Source: UBA6168 sp964508135 (GTDB taxonomy: Bacteria > Bacteroidota > Bacteroidia > Chitinophagales > Saprospiraceae). From it: DNA of 64,000 nt. A program made the position numbers and the translations under genes. The stretch lies in the NCBI GenBank assembly GCA_964508135.1, contig CAZDSU010000027.1:1-64000 (forward strand), written 5' to 3'. A model generated the notes under the pieces. The model ran no database searches. It was not told the DNA's origin and saw only the letters and a program-made list of their open reading frames with translations. Every line of letters begins with the position of its first letter. Positions within the stretch are counted from its first letter, which is position 1. This document shows positions 17,032-25,511 of this stretch, in pieces.

Positions 17032-19104
17032 TCATTTCATCAGGTTTACTTCACCTGAGAACATGATAATTTCACCATCAATAAATTCAACGTTCATAGT
17101 GTACAGGTAGGTACCCGGATCAGCGGGCTTGTTTTTTGTGATGCCGATCCATCCGGCATTTGTATCATTCGGCAGGAATTGCTCTTTTGCTTCGAACATG
17201 AGGCCCCCCCAGCGATCAAACACCTGCATGGAATGGATGGCCACAATCTCAAATCCACCATACGGGTAAAATGAGTCGTTGATGCCGTCATGGTTGGGGC
17301 TGAAAGCGTTCGGGATAAAAATGTCCCTTGATTTACGGACCGCAATATTGACAAAATCGTCAATGGTACAGCCCGCAGTATCTGTCATTTGCAAAGTATA
17401 GGTAGTATTTTCAGTAGGCGTTGCCACTGGGTCAGGGCAATCGGTACAGCTCAGGCCATCCGCTGGCGTCCATTCAAAAAATACGTTTTCAAAAGGAAAA
17501 TAGGCTGTTTCAAACCTAATTTCTTCGCCGTATTTGATGTCATGGCTTTCGCCAATTTCAAGCTTCAACTCTTGTTTGGCAGCCACGATAAAATCTTCCG
17601 AAGCCGTGCAGCCTTTGCCATCTTCCACCACCAGGCGCATTGGCATACCGGGTTCCAATTGAAATTTGGAACCATCTGCAACACTTTCACCTCCAATGAT
17701 TTCAGCTTCCCAACCACCTTGTGCATTTGAAATGCCGATTATTTCGAGAAGGCCTTTTTCACCGAAGCATTTTGGCTCCGTCAAACGATAATCTATTTCG
17801 ATTGCAGGAGGTTCAGCGATTGTGAAAGAGGCTTCTCCCACACAACCAAATTCGACATCAGTGACTGTTACGGAGTACGTACCATAAGGCAATTGCCATG
17901 CCGCTGAAGAATTGCTGGCATTTGCATTGCTTGACCAATTGAAATCGAAAACTTGACCACCTGATGGGCTAAGTGGGTACAAGTCAATCAAGCCATTCTC
18001 GACACCATTGCATGAGACATCTTTGACTACGGTTTGTGAAAAAATCATGTACCCAGCTGCATTCACGGTAGCTGAACCTGTTACGGTACACCCATTGTCA
18101 TCCGAAACGGTCACGTTGTAGGTCCCGTTGGTAATTGAAGAAAGGATTGAGTCGGTCTCAGCGGGGAACCCCTCCCAATTATAGTAGTAGTTTCCAGCAA
18201 TTGTCCCGCCATAAGCCTTAAAAACTTGGGCCTCACCATCCATGTTGCCTTCACAGGGTATGTCCAAACCCAACATTTCGATATGGAGCGCAACCGCTGG
18301 CTCCACCACCACCACGTTTGTGGCGCTGGTGCTACCCAAGTTGTCAACAATGGTAAAAATATAATCCCCAGCAGTCATGTTGGGGAAATCATAGCTGCCT
18401 TCAAAGACAACTATTTGACTTGAACCAGAGATGTTTGTCGTCTGGTTTAACCAATTTACGGTGTAAGGCTCCGTGCCACCAGAAACCACGACGGAAATAA
18501 TGGTCGCATCACCGTGGCAGGGTACTGTATCACTGGCCGGAGTCGCAGAGAACGCAAGCGGCGGACAAGCAACGAAATCTGCGGTGGAATTGCCTGAATA
18601 GGCATTCACGCCATTGCCAGCGCCAATCACGCTAAAATAATTGTCCACACTAATATTGATGGAATTGTTGGGCAGGTTCAGCGGGTCAGTCTGATTGTCA
18701 ATGATTTCGACCGCCGTACAACCGAGGCTGTTCTTAAAGGAAAACATTGGCATTTGCACGCCATTGGCATAGGTGGCATTGGAAATAGGCTGCAACAAAC
18801 CAAAAGTAAAATAATCATACCCGGGCGCTTCAGTTGGAGAGACAAATACACCCGTGGATGCCCACTGCCCTGTAATGGTCTGAAAATTTGACAGTTGAAG
18901 CTTACCCGTAGCAGCTTTTAGTGAGATGCCAGCACCACTGGTGATACTCGAAGGTGGCATCCAGGTAACGGTAGGTATTACTGAAACAGTGTAGGAACTG
19001 TTACTAGGGTTTTGTTCGATTGTTCCGCTTAATTGTGCAAACGCAGGGAAAACAAACAGAAACATGGGGGGCACGAATAGGAGAATCCGTATGAGGTTCG
19101 ACAT
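17032..19104 (-). CDS. Secreted T9SS type B protein, shorter paralogue of the giant protein
   Basis: This protein has about 690 residues. The start MSNLIRILLFVPPMFLFVFPAFAQ gives a signal peptide; an upstream in-frame Met (19137) adds 11 charged residues and is less likely. Residues about 25-190 are the same module as in the neighbouring giant protein (VIPTVTW, EAPGYDYFTFGLL, DNQTDPLNLPNNSIN). SprB-like repeats follow (CHGDATIISVVVSGGTEPY, GTYNVTVSDDNGCTV). The C-terminus is a T9SS type B sorting domain (FIPNAFSPNHDGINDSFYP, VFDRWGGLMFEA, GTYLYTMNVEF). It lies directly upstream on the same strand, which suggests tandem duplication with later repeat expansion. Confidence 0.87.
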   Translation of the reverse strand: MSNLIRILLFVPPMFLFVFPAFAQLSGTIEQNPSNSSYTVSVIPTVTWMPPSSITSGAGISLKAATGKLQLSNFQTITGQWASTGVFVSPTEAPGYDYFTFGLLQPISNATYANGVQMPMFSFKNSLGCTAVEIIDNQTDPLNLPNNSINISVDNYFSVIGAGNGVNAYSGNSTADFVACPPLAFSATPASDTVPCHGDATIISVVVSGGTEPYTVNWLNQTTNISGSSQIVVFEGSYDFPNMTAGDYIFTIVDNLGSTSATNVVVVEPAVALHIEMLGLDIPCEGNMDGEAQVFKAYGGTIAGNYYYNWEGFPAETDSILSSITNGTYNVTVSDDNGCTVTGSATVNAAGYMIFSQTVVKDVSCNGVENGLIDLYPLSPSGGQVFDFNWSSNANASNSSAAWQLPYGTYSVTVTDVEFGCVGEASFTIAEPPAIEIDYRLTEPKCFGEKGLLEIIGISNAQGGWEAEIIGGESVADGSKFQLEPGMPMRLVVEDGKGCTASEDFIVAAKQELKLEIGESHDIKYGEEIRFETAYFPFENVFFEWTPADGLSCTDCPDPVATPTENTTYTLQMTDTAGCTIDDFVNIAVRKSRDIFIPNAFSPNHDGINDSFYPYGGFEIVAIHSMQVFDRWGGLMFEAKEQFLPNDTNAGWIGITKNKPADPGTYLYTMNVEFIDGEIIMFSGEVNLMK

Positions 19105-19260
19105 AGCTCGTGCATTTTTATTTCTTGTGGATGGCAAGAACTATGCTAAAATTTTAAACAGGCCAACAGTAAGGCCAGTATGCAACCTTAAAAAACAAGA
19201 AAGCGCAAAATAAATTTATCTGTAAAACACTTTTTCACAACGACTTGAGATGAATTTTGC

Positions 19261-19299
19261 AAAAAAAAGACTGCCAGAAATTTCTTGGCAGCCTTTTTA
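19261..19299. terminator. Terminator hairpin after the 145-aa lipoprotein gene
   Basis: CTGCCA and TGGCAG arms (loop about 9 nt) are extended by A-run and T-run pairs with one A/C mismatch. It fits termination of the minus-strand lipoprotein gene and lies upstream of the T9SS-cargo gene. Confidence 0.7.
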
Positions 19300-19315
19300 C
19301 CTCAGTGAATAAATT

Positions 19316-19753
19316 TCAATTTGCCTTCTCCAAAACAATCGTGGAAGAGGTCAAAGCCGCCTGTGTGGTGTCAGCAGGGTTGCGCTTTACGATGGTAACC
19401 TCGCTGCCACTACAGTTCAAAATTTTCATGTTGTCGCTGTAAGCAGCGCCATTTGTCGCTCCTATCGTGGCCCAGGAAAGGGTTTGGCCAGTGGCATCCA
19501 CAGCGTACGAGCCATGAAAAACTCCACTAGGTCCGCCTGATTTGATGGTCACGCTGTCAGCCGTGAAGCTGTAAGTCGTTTTCAACATCATCTCTTTTGC
19601 CATGTCCAAAACGGATTTGTCCAGTTTGTCAGACGATACTTCTGCCGATTTGACCTTCCATTCGCCCTCCATCGAGCAGCTGGAATCACTACCACAAGCA
19701 GCCAAGCTGGCAACAATTATGGTTGCCAAAAAATAGAAACTCAGATTTTTCAT
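19316..19753 (-). CDS. Small lipocalin-like lipoprotein
   Basis: This 145-residue lipoprotein has lipobox LAAC with Cys20. After a Ser/Cys-rich linker, the sequence MEGEWKVKSAEV resembles the opening of lipocalin-like domains (G-x-W), followed by beta-strands (YSFTADSVTIKSGG, HGSYAVDATGQTLSWATIG, MKILNCSGSEVTIVKRN). It is probably an inner- or outer-membrane-anchored periplasmic protein; the ligand is unknown. It is 53 nt from the 3' end of the pyruvate carboxylase gene on the same strand and may be read from the same transcript. Confidence 0.7.
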   Translation of the reverse strand: MKNLSFYFLATIIVASLAACGSDSSCSMEGEWKVKSAEVSSDKLDKSVLDMAKEMMLKTTYSFTADSVTIKSGGPSGVFHGSYAVDATGQTLSWATIGATNGAAYSDNMKILNCSGSEVTIVKRNPADTTQAALTSSTIVLEKAN

Positions 19754-19806
19754 TGATTGAAGATTTTTGAATTGAATTTATGAATAATTAAAATGAATAA
19801 AAAATA

Positions 19807-22800
19807 TCATGCCAGCTCTATCACAGCGTCACCTTGGTGTACCAAAGTTTTTTCAGGCAGGAAAATTTTCTTAACCAAACCTGCCATTGGCGCAGCTACC
19901 GTGCTCTCCATTTTCATGGCCTCGATGGTGAAAAGTGGTTGGTTTTGCTTCACCATATCGCCTTCCTTCACCAAAATACTGCCTAGACTTCCCTGCAATG
20001 GCGCCCCAACCTCGGCTGGCCCCTCTGCCTTTTTATTGAGCACCACAGTGGATTTCACACTTTTGTCCTTCACTTTCAGCGAGCGGGCTGTCCCATTGTA
20101 CCGGAAAAAAATCAAACGATTGCCCTCGATGTCTGGCTCCGTCATGTTTTGGAATGTGATCAGCAGTGTTTTGCCTTCGGCAATTTCGATGAGCACCTCC
20201 TCGTTTGGCCGAAGGCCGTAAAAAAACACCTGCGACGGCAGCCGCCCCACGTCCCCGAACTCCTCCAAGTGCGCATGGTAATCCTCAAATACCTTCGGGT
20301 AAAGTTTGTACGACAAAAAGTCGTTCAACTGGTAATTGTTCCCGAATTTTTCTGCAAACGCCTTTTGCTCATTCTCAAAATCCACTGCTGGCAAATGCTC
20401 GTTGGCGTCGCCCGTCAGTTGCGCTTCGCCCTTCAGCACTACTTCCACAATCCTCGGTGGGAAGCCGCCCTCCACCTGCCCAAGCTCACCCCGCACTAAC
20501 GACTTCACGCTGTCGGGGAAGGCAAGTGCGTCGCCCCGCTCCAGCACGTCCGCTGGGCTGATATCGTTGGCAGTCATGAACATGGCCAAGTCGCCCACCA
20601 CTTTGGAGCTGGGCGTCACCTTCACGATGTCGCCGAGCAGCAGGTTAGCCTGACGGTAGTTTTCTTTTATTTGGTCAAACTTGTGCTCTAAGCCAAGCGA
20701 CCTCGCCTGTGGCCGCAAGTTGGTGTACTGCCCGCCGGGAATCTCGTGGTCGTAAACCTCTGCTGTGCCAGCACGCAGTTCACCCTCGAAGGGGTAGTAC
20801 ATTTCCCGCACTGCCTCCCAATAGTTGGAAAACTGGTTCAGGCTGTGCAGATTCATCTTGTTTTCACGACGATGGCCATCGAGCGCCGCTACCATCGAGT
20901 TGAAATTGGGCTGCGAAGTGAGGCCGGACATGCTTGCCAACGCCACATCCACCACATCCACCCCAGCCTCGATGGCCGTCAGGTAAGTAGCCGCCTGAAT
21001 TCCCGCCGTGTCGTGAGTATGCAGGTGTATCGGGATTTCGATGTGCTTTTTAAGTTCCACAATGAGCGTCCGGGCAGCCTGCGGTTTCAGTAGCCCCGCC
21101 ATGTCCTTGATGGCAAGGATATGTACCCCGGCATCCTCCAGCCGTCGGGCAAGGTCGAGGTAGTACGGCAGGTGGTACTTCGGCCTTTTCTCATCAAAAA
21201 TGTCGGAAGTATAGCAAATACAGGCCTCTGCAATCACGTTCGTGCGTTCCCGAACCGTGCGGATGCTCGTGAGCATGGACGAAACATAGTTCAAACTGTC
21301 GAAAATCCGGAATATGTCAATGCCAGTTTTGGCGGCTTGCTCGATGAATTTTTCCACCAAATTGTTCGGATAGGCGGTGTAGCCGACGGCGTTTGTGCCA
21401 CGCAGCAGCATCTGCAACAGCGTGTTTGGGATGGCCTCCCGCAGCAATTCGAGCCTCCGCCAGGGACATTCGTGCAGAAATCGCAGCGCCACGTCGAACG
21501 TCGCACCGCCCCAAACCTCCATGCTGAAAAGCTCGTGGCCGTGCGCTTGCGCAAATTTTTCAGCCACGTGCATCATGTCGTGCGTACGAACCCTTGTAGC
21601 CAGCAGCGACTGGTGTGCATCTCGAAAAGTGGTGTCGGTGAAATGGATTTGCCGCTGGTTTTTCAGCCATCCGGCAAATTTTTCAGGCCCTAGCTTATCT
21701 AATTTTTGCTTTGTACCGGGTAGCCAGCCACTGGCTGTTTTTTGCGGAGCAACATCAGGTATTTGCGGCTTGCGCAATTTTTTGTTCCCGTCAATGAACG
21801 TCACATCGGGGTTACCGTTCACTATCGTCTCGGCGAGGTAGCGCAAAATCTTCGTGCCGCGGTCCTTCCGCACTGGCATAACGAGCAGTTCGGGGTGTTC
21901 CGCAATGAAGTTGACGGTCGCCTTGCCCGCTATGAAGTCGCTGTTCTTGACCAGGTTTTCGAGGAAACCGATGTTCGTCTCCACGCCCCGCACCCGGAAC
22001 TCCAGCAGCGCCCGAAACAACCGCTCGCAAGCCCCCTGGAAAGTGCGCCCCCAAGCCGTCACCTTCACCAGCATCGAGTCGAAGTACGGCGAAATCTGCG
22101 AACCAGCGTAAGCATTGCCGCCGTCCAACCGGATGCCAAAACCAGCCGGGCTTCGGTAGGCGATGATGGTGCCGTAGTCCGGCTTGAAGTTCTCGGCAGG
22201 GCGCTCGGTGGTGATGCGGCACTGCACAGCAAACCCGTGGCATTCCACGTCTTTTTGGTGGCCGATGCGCAGCTTGGCATCGTTCAAGCCGTGGCCTTCG
22301 GCAATAAGGATTTGCGACCGCACGATGTCAATGCCCGTCACCTCCTCCGTCACTGTGTGCTCCACCTGCACCCGTGGGTTCACCTCTATGAAATAGACGT
22401 TTTCATCGGCATCCAGCAGGAACTCGACCGTTCCGGCATTATTGTACCGCACGGAGTGGCCAATTTTAAGAGCGTAGTCGTAGAGTTTTTGGCGGGTTTC
22501 ATTGCGCAAATTAATCGACGGAGCGATTTCCACCACCTTCTGAAAGCGGCGCTGCACCGAACAATCCCGCTCAAACAGGTGGACGATGCGACCGTTGTTG
22601 TCCCCCAACAACTGCACCTCGATATGCTTGGGGTTTTCGATGAATTTTTCCAAAAAAACCGTGTCGTCGCCGAAGGCGTTGCCTGCTTCTTTTTTGGCTT
22701 CTGGGTAGTTTTTGAGCAGTTCCTCTTCCGTCCGGCAGACCCTCATGCCCCTACCACCGCCACCAGAAGCTGCCTTCAGGATGACCGGATAGCCGATTTT

Positions 22801-23268
22801 GGTTGCCCAGCCAGCCACTTCCCCCACCGATTGGAAATCGGCGCTGCCGGGAATCATAGGAACGCCCGCTTTTTCAGCCACCTGTTTGGCTCGCACTTTA
22901 TCACCGAGCGCTTCCATCACCGACGGGCGGGGGCCGATGAAGGTAATGCCCACCTTGGCGCATCGTTTCGCAAACTCCACGTTTTCAGATAAAAAACCGT
23001 AGCCGGGATGGATAGCATCCACACCATGTTTCTTGGCTACCCGCAGAATTTCGTCAATGTTGAGGTAGGGTTTCAGCGGGTCGTTGTCCGCCCCGATTTG
23101 GTAGGCTTCGTCGGCCTTGAGGCGGTGCAGCGAGAAGCGGTCTTCGTAGGTATAAACTGCCACGGTGCGGATGCCCAGCTCTGTGGCTGCCCGAAACACC
23201 CGAATGGCGATTTCGCCCCGGTTTGCTACGAGTATTTTCTTGAAACTTGCAGGTGCTGCCTCTTTCAT
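19807..23268 (-). CDS. pyc: Pyruvate carboxylase
   Basis: This 1153-residue protein matches the usual single-chain length. The N-terminal biotin-carboxylase and ATP-grasp part (KKILVANRGEIAIRVFRA, KAASGGGGRGMRV, YFIEVNPRVQVEHTVTEEVT) is followed by a carboxyltransferase TIM barrel (FTDTTFRDAHQSLLATRVRT with metal ligands, MEVWGGATFDVALRFL, IHLHTHDTAG). A C-terminal biotinyl domain carries EAMKMES, with biotin Lys at about 1119. It makes oxaloacetate from pyruvate, bicarbonate and ATP in the cytoplasm and refills the TCA cycle. The gene is followed by mpl on the same strand upstream (59 nt). Identification is firm. Confidence 0.96.
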   Translation of the reverse strand: MKEAAPASFKKILVANRGEIAIRVFRAATELGIRTVAVYTYEDRFSLHRLKADEAYQIGADNDPLKPYLNIDEILRVAKKHGVDAIHPGYGFLSENVEFAKRCAKVGITFIGPRPSVMEALGDKVRAKQVAEKAGVPMIPGSADFQSVGEVAGWATKIGYPVILKAASGGGGRGMRVCRTEEELLKNYPEAKKEAGNAFGDDTVFLEKFIENPKHIEVQLLGDNNGRIVHLFERDCSVQRRFQKVVEIAPSINLRNETRQKLYDYALKIGHSVRYNNAGTVEFLLDADENVYFIEVNPRVQVEHTVTEEVTGIDIVRSQILIAEGHGLNDAKLRIGHQKDVECHGFAVQCRITTERPAENFKPDYGTIIAYRSPAGFGIRLDGGNAYAGSQISPYFDSMLVKVTAWGRTFQGACERLFRALLEFRVRGVETNIGFLENLVKNSDFIAGKATVNFIAEHPELLVMPVRKDRGTKILRYLAETIVNGNPDVTFIDGNKKLRKPQIPDVAPQKTASGWLPGTKQKLDKLGPEKFAGWLKNQRQIHFTDTTFRDAHQSLLATRVRTHDMMHVAEKFAQAHGHELFSMEVWGGATFDVALRFLHECPWRRLELLREAIPNTLLQMLLRGTNAVGYTAYPNNLVEKFIEQAAKTGIDIFRIFDSLNYVSSMLTSIRTVRERTNVIAEACICYTSDIFDEKRPKYHLPYYLDLARRLEDAGVHILAIKDMAGLLKPQAARTLIVELKKHIEIPIHLHTHDTAGIQAATYLTAIEAGVDVVDVALASMSGLTSQPNFNSMVAALDGHRRENKMNLHSLNQFSNYWEAVREMYYPFEGELRAGTAEVYDHEIPGGQYTNLRPQARSLGLEHKFDQIKENYRQANLLLGDIVKVTPSSKVVGDLAMFMTANDISPADVLERGDALAFPDSVKSLVRGELGQVEGGFPPRIVEVVLKGEAQLTGDANEHLPAVDFENEQKAFAEKFGNNYQLNDFLSYKLYPKVFEDYHAHLEEFGDVGRLPSQVFFYGLRPNEEVLIEIAEGKTLLITFQNMTEPDIEGNRLIFFRYNGTARSLKVKDKSVKSTVVLNKKAEGPAEVGAPLQGSLGSILVKEGDMVKQNQPLFTIEAMKMESTVAAPMAGLVKKIFLPEKTLVHQGDAVIELA

Positions 23269-23327
23269 TTTTAGTAACGATTTTTGGCAAATGTTGCCTT
23301 TTATTCAAGAAAAGAAAGCGTTTAAAT

Positions 23328-24686
23328 TCACAAATTCAAATTTTGGACAAATTCCTGAATCGCCATCCCCCCGAAATTACCTGAACTCATCATCAATAGG
23401 TTTGTGTTCTCCAAGTTTTGCTTTTTTATAAATGCCTCTAAATCAGCCCGTTCTGTAAAAATGTGGAGGTTAGGATGATCGAATGCAACGCTGATTTCCG
23501 CAGCGGAAATTGGGGGCATTTTCTTCATTTCCAGCGTATGCGGGCTGTAAAAAACGCAGGCAACATCGGCTGGCGCAAGCGTTTTGGCATAAAGCGGCAG
23601 AAACGCCTTGTCCAAGCTGCTGAATGTGTGCAGTTCCAGGCAGGCCACCAATTTCCTTTCAGGCTGGATACCTCGCACGGCTTCCACCGTCGCCTTGGCC
23701 TTGGAGGGCGCATGGGCGAAGTCGAGCCATGCTGAAAAACCTGCACCCGAAACCAACGGCTGCAAACGCTTGGCGGCTCCCTTGAAAGACTGTGCCGCTT
23801 CCCAAAACTGGTCTTCGCTCACCCCTAATTCGAGGCAAACATGGTAGGCTGCCGCAAGGTTGGCGAGGTTGTGGTTGCCAAAAACTTGAAGTTCCATCAA
23901 GCCACGCTTGTAGCGCTCGGCAAACGTTTTCCCACCGCTGACCCGATGCGGGAGTGCTTGGTAGGGCGTAGCGTAAATATTTGATGTTGAACGCTTTACA
24001 AGGTTCGACAAATCGTTGTCGGGTTCATAATAATAAAGATTCGCCTCCGGCTCCATGTTTTCCAGCATCAGTGCAAACTGGTTGCAGTACTCCTCGTAAG
24101 TCGGAAAAACGTTGATATGGTCCCATGCCACGCCAGTGATGATGCCGATGTGCGGGCGGTAGTGCAGGAACTTTGGCCTACGGTCAATCGGGGAAGATAG
24201 GTACTCGTCCCCTTCGATGACCATGATGGGCGCATCGCTCAGTTGCACCATCGTCTCGAAACCCTCCAACTGTGCTCCCACGAGGTAGTCGAAAGCCAGC
24301 CCCGCATGGCGCAGCACGTGCATTATCATCGAGGTCGTGGTCGTTTTGCCGTGGCTGCCCGCCACAACCACCCGTTTTTTGTCCTTGGCGTGTTGGTAAA
24401 TGAATTCTGGGAAGGAATAGACTTTCGTGCCCATTTCAAGGGCCTTTTGAAGTTCTGGGTTGTCGGCTCGGGCATGCATTCCGAGGATGACAAAATCGAG
24501 GTCGGGCGTGATCTTTTCGGGAAACCAGCCAAATTTTTGCGGCAGCAAACCAGCATTCTGCAACCTATCCTTGGCAGGGTTGTATATCTCATCATCGGAG
24601 CCGGTTACAAAATGGCCGTTTTTTTGCAAGGCGAGGGCAAGATTGTGCATGACCGCCCCACCCATCGCTATCAAGTGAATTCGCAT
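23328..24686 (-). CDS. mpl: UDP-N-acetylmuramate:L-Ala-gamma-D-Glu-meso-DAP ligase (Mpl)
   Basis: This 452-residue protein is a Mur-ligase family member used in peptidoglycan recycling: it joins recycled tripeptide to UDP-MurNAc. The start MRIHLIAMGG is the conserved Rossmann-like beginning; a Met ten codons upstream is less likely. Residues 110-118 are the ATP loop GSHGKTTTT. DxE and Lys region motifs follow (MVIEGDEYLSS, HINVFPTYEEY, FGNHNLANLAAAYHVC), then DFAHAPSKAKATVEAVR in the C-terminal domain. The E. coli protein has 457 residues. MurC would have a different N-terminus and HGD pattern; the SPIDRRPKFLHY segment favours Mpl. Confidence 0.92.
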   Translation of the reverse strand: MRIHLIAMGGAVMHNLALALQKNGHFVTGSDDEIYNPAKDRLQNAGLLPQKFGWFPEKITPDLDFVILGMHARADNPELQKALEMGTKVYSFPEFIYQHAKDKKRVVVAGSHGKTTTTSMIMHVLRHAGLAFDYLVGAQLEGFETMVQLSDAPIMVIEGDEYLSSPIDRRPKFLHYRPHIGIITGVAWDHINVFPTYEEYCNQFALMLENMEPEANLYYYEPDNDLSNLVKRSTSNIYATPYQALPHRVSGGKTFAERYKRGLMELQVFGNHNLANLAAAYHVCLELGVSEDQFWEAAQSFKGAAKRLQPLVSGAGFSAWLDFAHAPSKAKATVEAVRGIQPERKLVACLELHTFSSLDKAFLPLYAKTLAPADVACVFYSPHTLEMKKMPPISAAEISVAFDHPNLHIFTERADLEAFIKKQNLENTNLLMMSSGNFGGMAIQEFVQNLNL

Positions 24687-24799
24687 GAAAAAATCAGAGG
24701 TTAGATGAACAGGCAACTTGTTTGATTTGCGGAGTCTGTTTTTTTTTATTAAAAAACCGTTGTTTCCACATTCATCGAACCTTCCACCTGGAAATCCGT

Positions 24800-24807
24800 T
24801 ATTTTTG
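24800..24807 (+). promoter_or_regulatory. TAnnTTTG -7 element ahead of the tiny lipoprotein
   Basis: TATTTTTG matches the Bacteroidota -7 consensus, about 105 nt before the ATG at 24912. No well-spaced TTTG -33 box is visible, so support is weak. Confidence 0.3.
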
Positions 24808-24911
24808 CAGCAAAATTAACTGGGCCAACCGAAATAACTCCCCACTTTTCCACGTTAAGCAGGAAAGTTTTCGGAAACCCACTTTTATAACATATCCAAA
24901 ATCATTTTACA

Positions 24912-25052
24912 ATGAAAAAAAGCACCCTAAAGCAGTTCCTAATACTAGCTGCATTTGCCATCTTGGCCTCCTCCTTTGCCTCCTGTAACAAAGGCTACGG
25001 ATGCCCGAACAATTTCAAAGCAATTAAGACGGTTGTTCAACTTGTGAAATAA
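24912..25052 (+). CDS. Tiny 46-residue lipoprotein
   Basis: The frame reads ATG to TAA as 46 residues: a hydrophobic signal (KQFLILAAFAILASSFASC) with a lipidated Cys25, then NKGYGCPNNF and a short amphipathic tail (KAIKTVVQLVK). The mature part would be only 22 residues with one further Cys (CPNN). It is followed 11 nt later by a 12-bp hairpin and then by the bacillithiol-system gene. I do not recognise a named family. The clean lipobox and its separation by a hairpin argue that it is real. Confidence 0.7.
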   Translation: MKKSTLKQFLILAAFAILASSFASCNKGYGCPNNFKAIKTVVQLVK

Positions 25053-25063
25053 ATATTTGTTAG

Positions 25064-25093
25064 TTGACGGCTGCCTATGCTGGCAGCCGTCAA
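25064..25093 (+). terminator. 12-bp perfect hairpin between tiny lipoprotein and ytxJ
   Basis: TTGACGGCTGCC and GGCAGCCGTCAA flank a 6-nt loop (TATGCT). It is very stable but has no T-run, so it is either a partial terminator or attenuator or a stability element. It ends 15 nt before the ytxJ start codon. Confidence 0.65.
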
Positions 25094-25108
25094 ACAACAA
25101 ATTTGAGC

Positions 25109-25444
25109 ATGACCTGGAATCAGCTGACCTCTACTTCCGAAATTGACTCCATCGTTGAGCGTTCTTATCAAGTTCCCTGCCTTATCTTCAAGCACAGTAC
25201 CCGTTGCAGCATTAGTTATATGGCGCAACACCGATTGGAAGGAAGTTGGGATTTACCCACTTCCCAAATTGAGCCTTTCTACCTCGACTTGATTAGTTAC
25301 CGCAATATTTCCAATGAAATCGCCTCCCGATTCGAGGTGTTTCACGAGTCCCCACAGATTTTGGTGATAAAAAATGGCGAGTGCATTCTCGACGCCTCTC
25401 ACTTGGATATTTCCGTGGAAGAAATTAAAGAAGTGCTTTTTTAA
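25109..25444 (+). CDS. ytxJ: Bacillithiol-system redox protein YtxJ/BrxC-like
   Basis: This 111-residue thioredoxin-fold protein has the single-cysteine motif TRCSIS (Cys33) in place of CxxC, preceded by LIFKHS, and the late segment ESPQILVIKNG with the cis-Pro loop. YtxJ (BrxC) reacts with bacillithiol-mixed disulfides in the cytoplasm. The start is ATG at 25109; an in-frame ATG at 25064 lies inside the hairpin and is rejected. Bacteroidota commonly use bacillithiol. A word-repeat dyad follows the stop codon. Confidence 0.87.
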   Translation: MTWNQLTSTSEIDSIVERSYQVPCLIFKHSTRCSISYMAQHRLEGSWDLPTSQIEPFYLDLISYRNISNEIASRFEVFHESPQILVIKNGECILDASHLDISVEEIKEVLF

Positions 25445-25448
25445 CTGT

Positions 25449-25506
25449 GAACTATGAATTGTGAACTGTAAACGTCACGTTATTCACAGATCACAATTCA
25501 CAGTTC
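25449..25506. repeat. Word dyad after ytxJ
   Basis: Arms 25449-25469 and 25486-25506 are inverted copies (21 nt, two mismatches), each made of iterated GAACTRTGAATTGTGA-type words. It lies between two convergent genes and could act as a terminator for both. Confidence 0.75.
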
Positions 25507-25511
25507 GCCAA

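Noticed and set aside
23269..23327. Possible leader peptide between mpl and pyc
   Set aside because: Only 59 nt with no start and stop arrangement that stands out.
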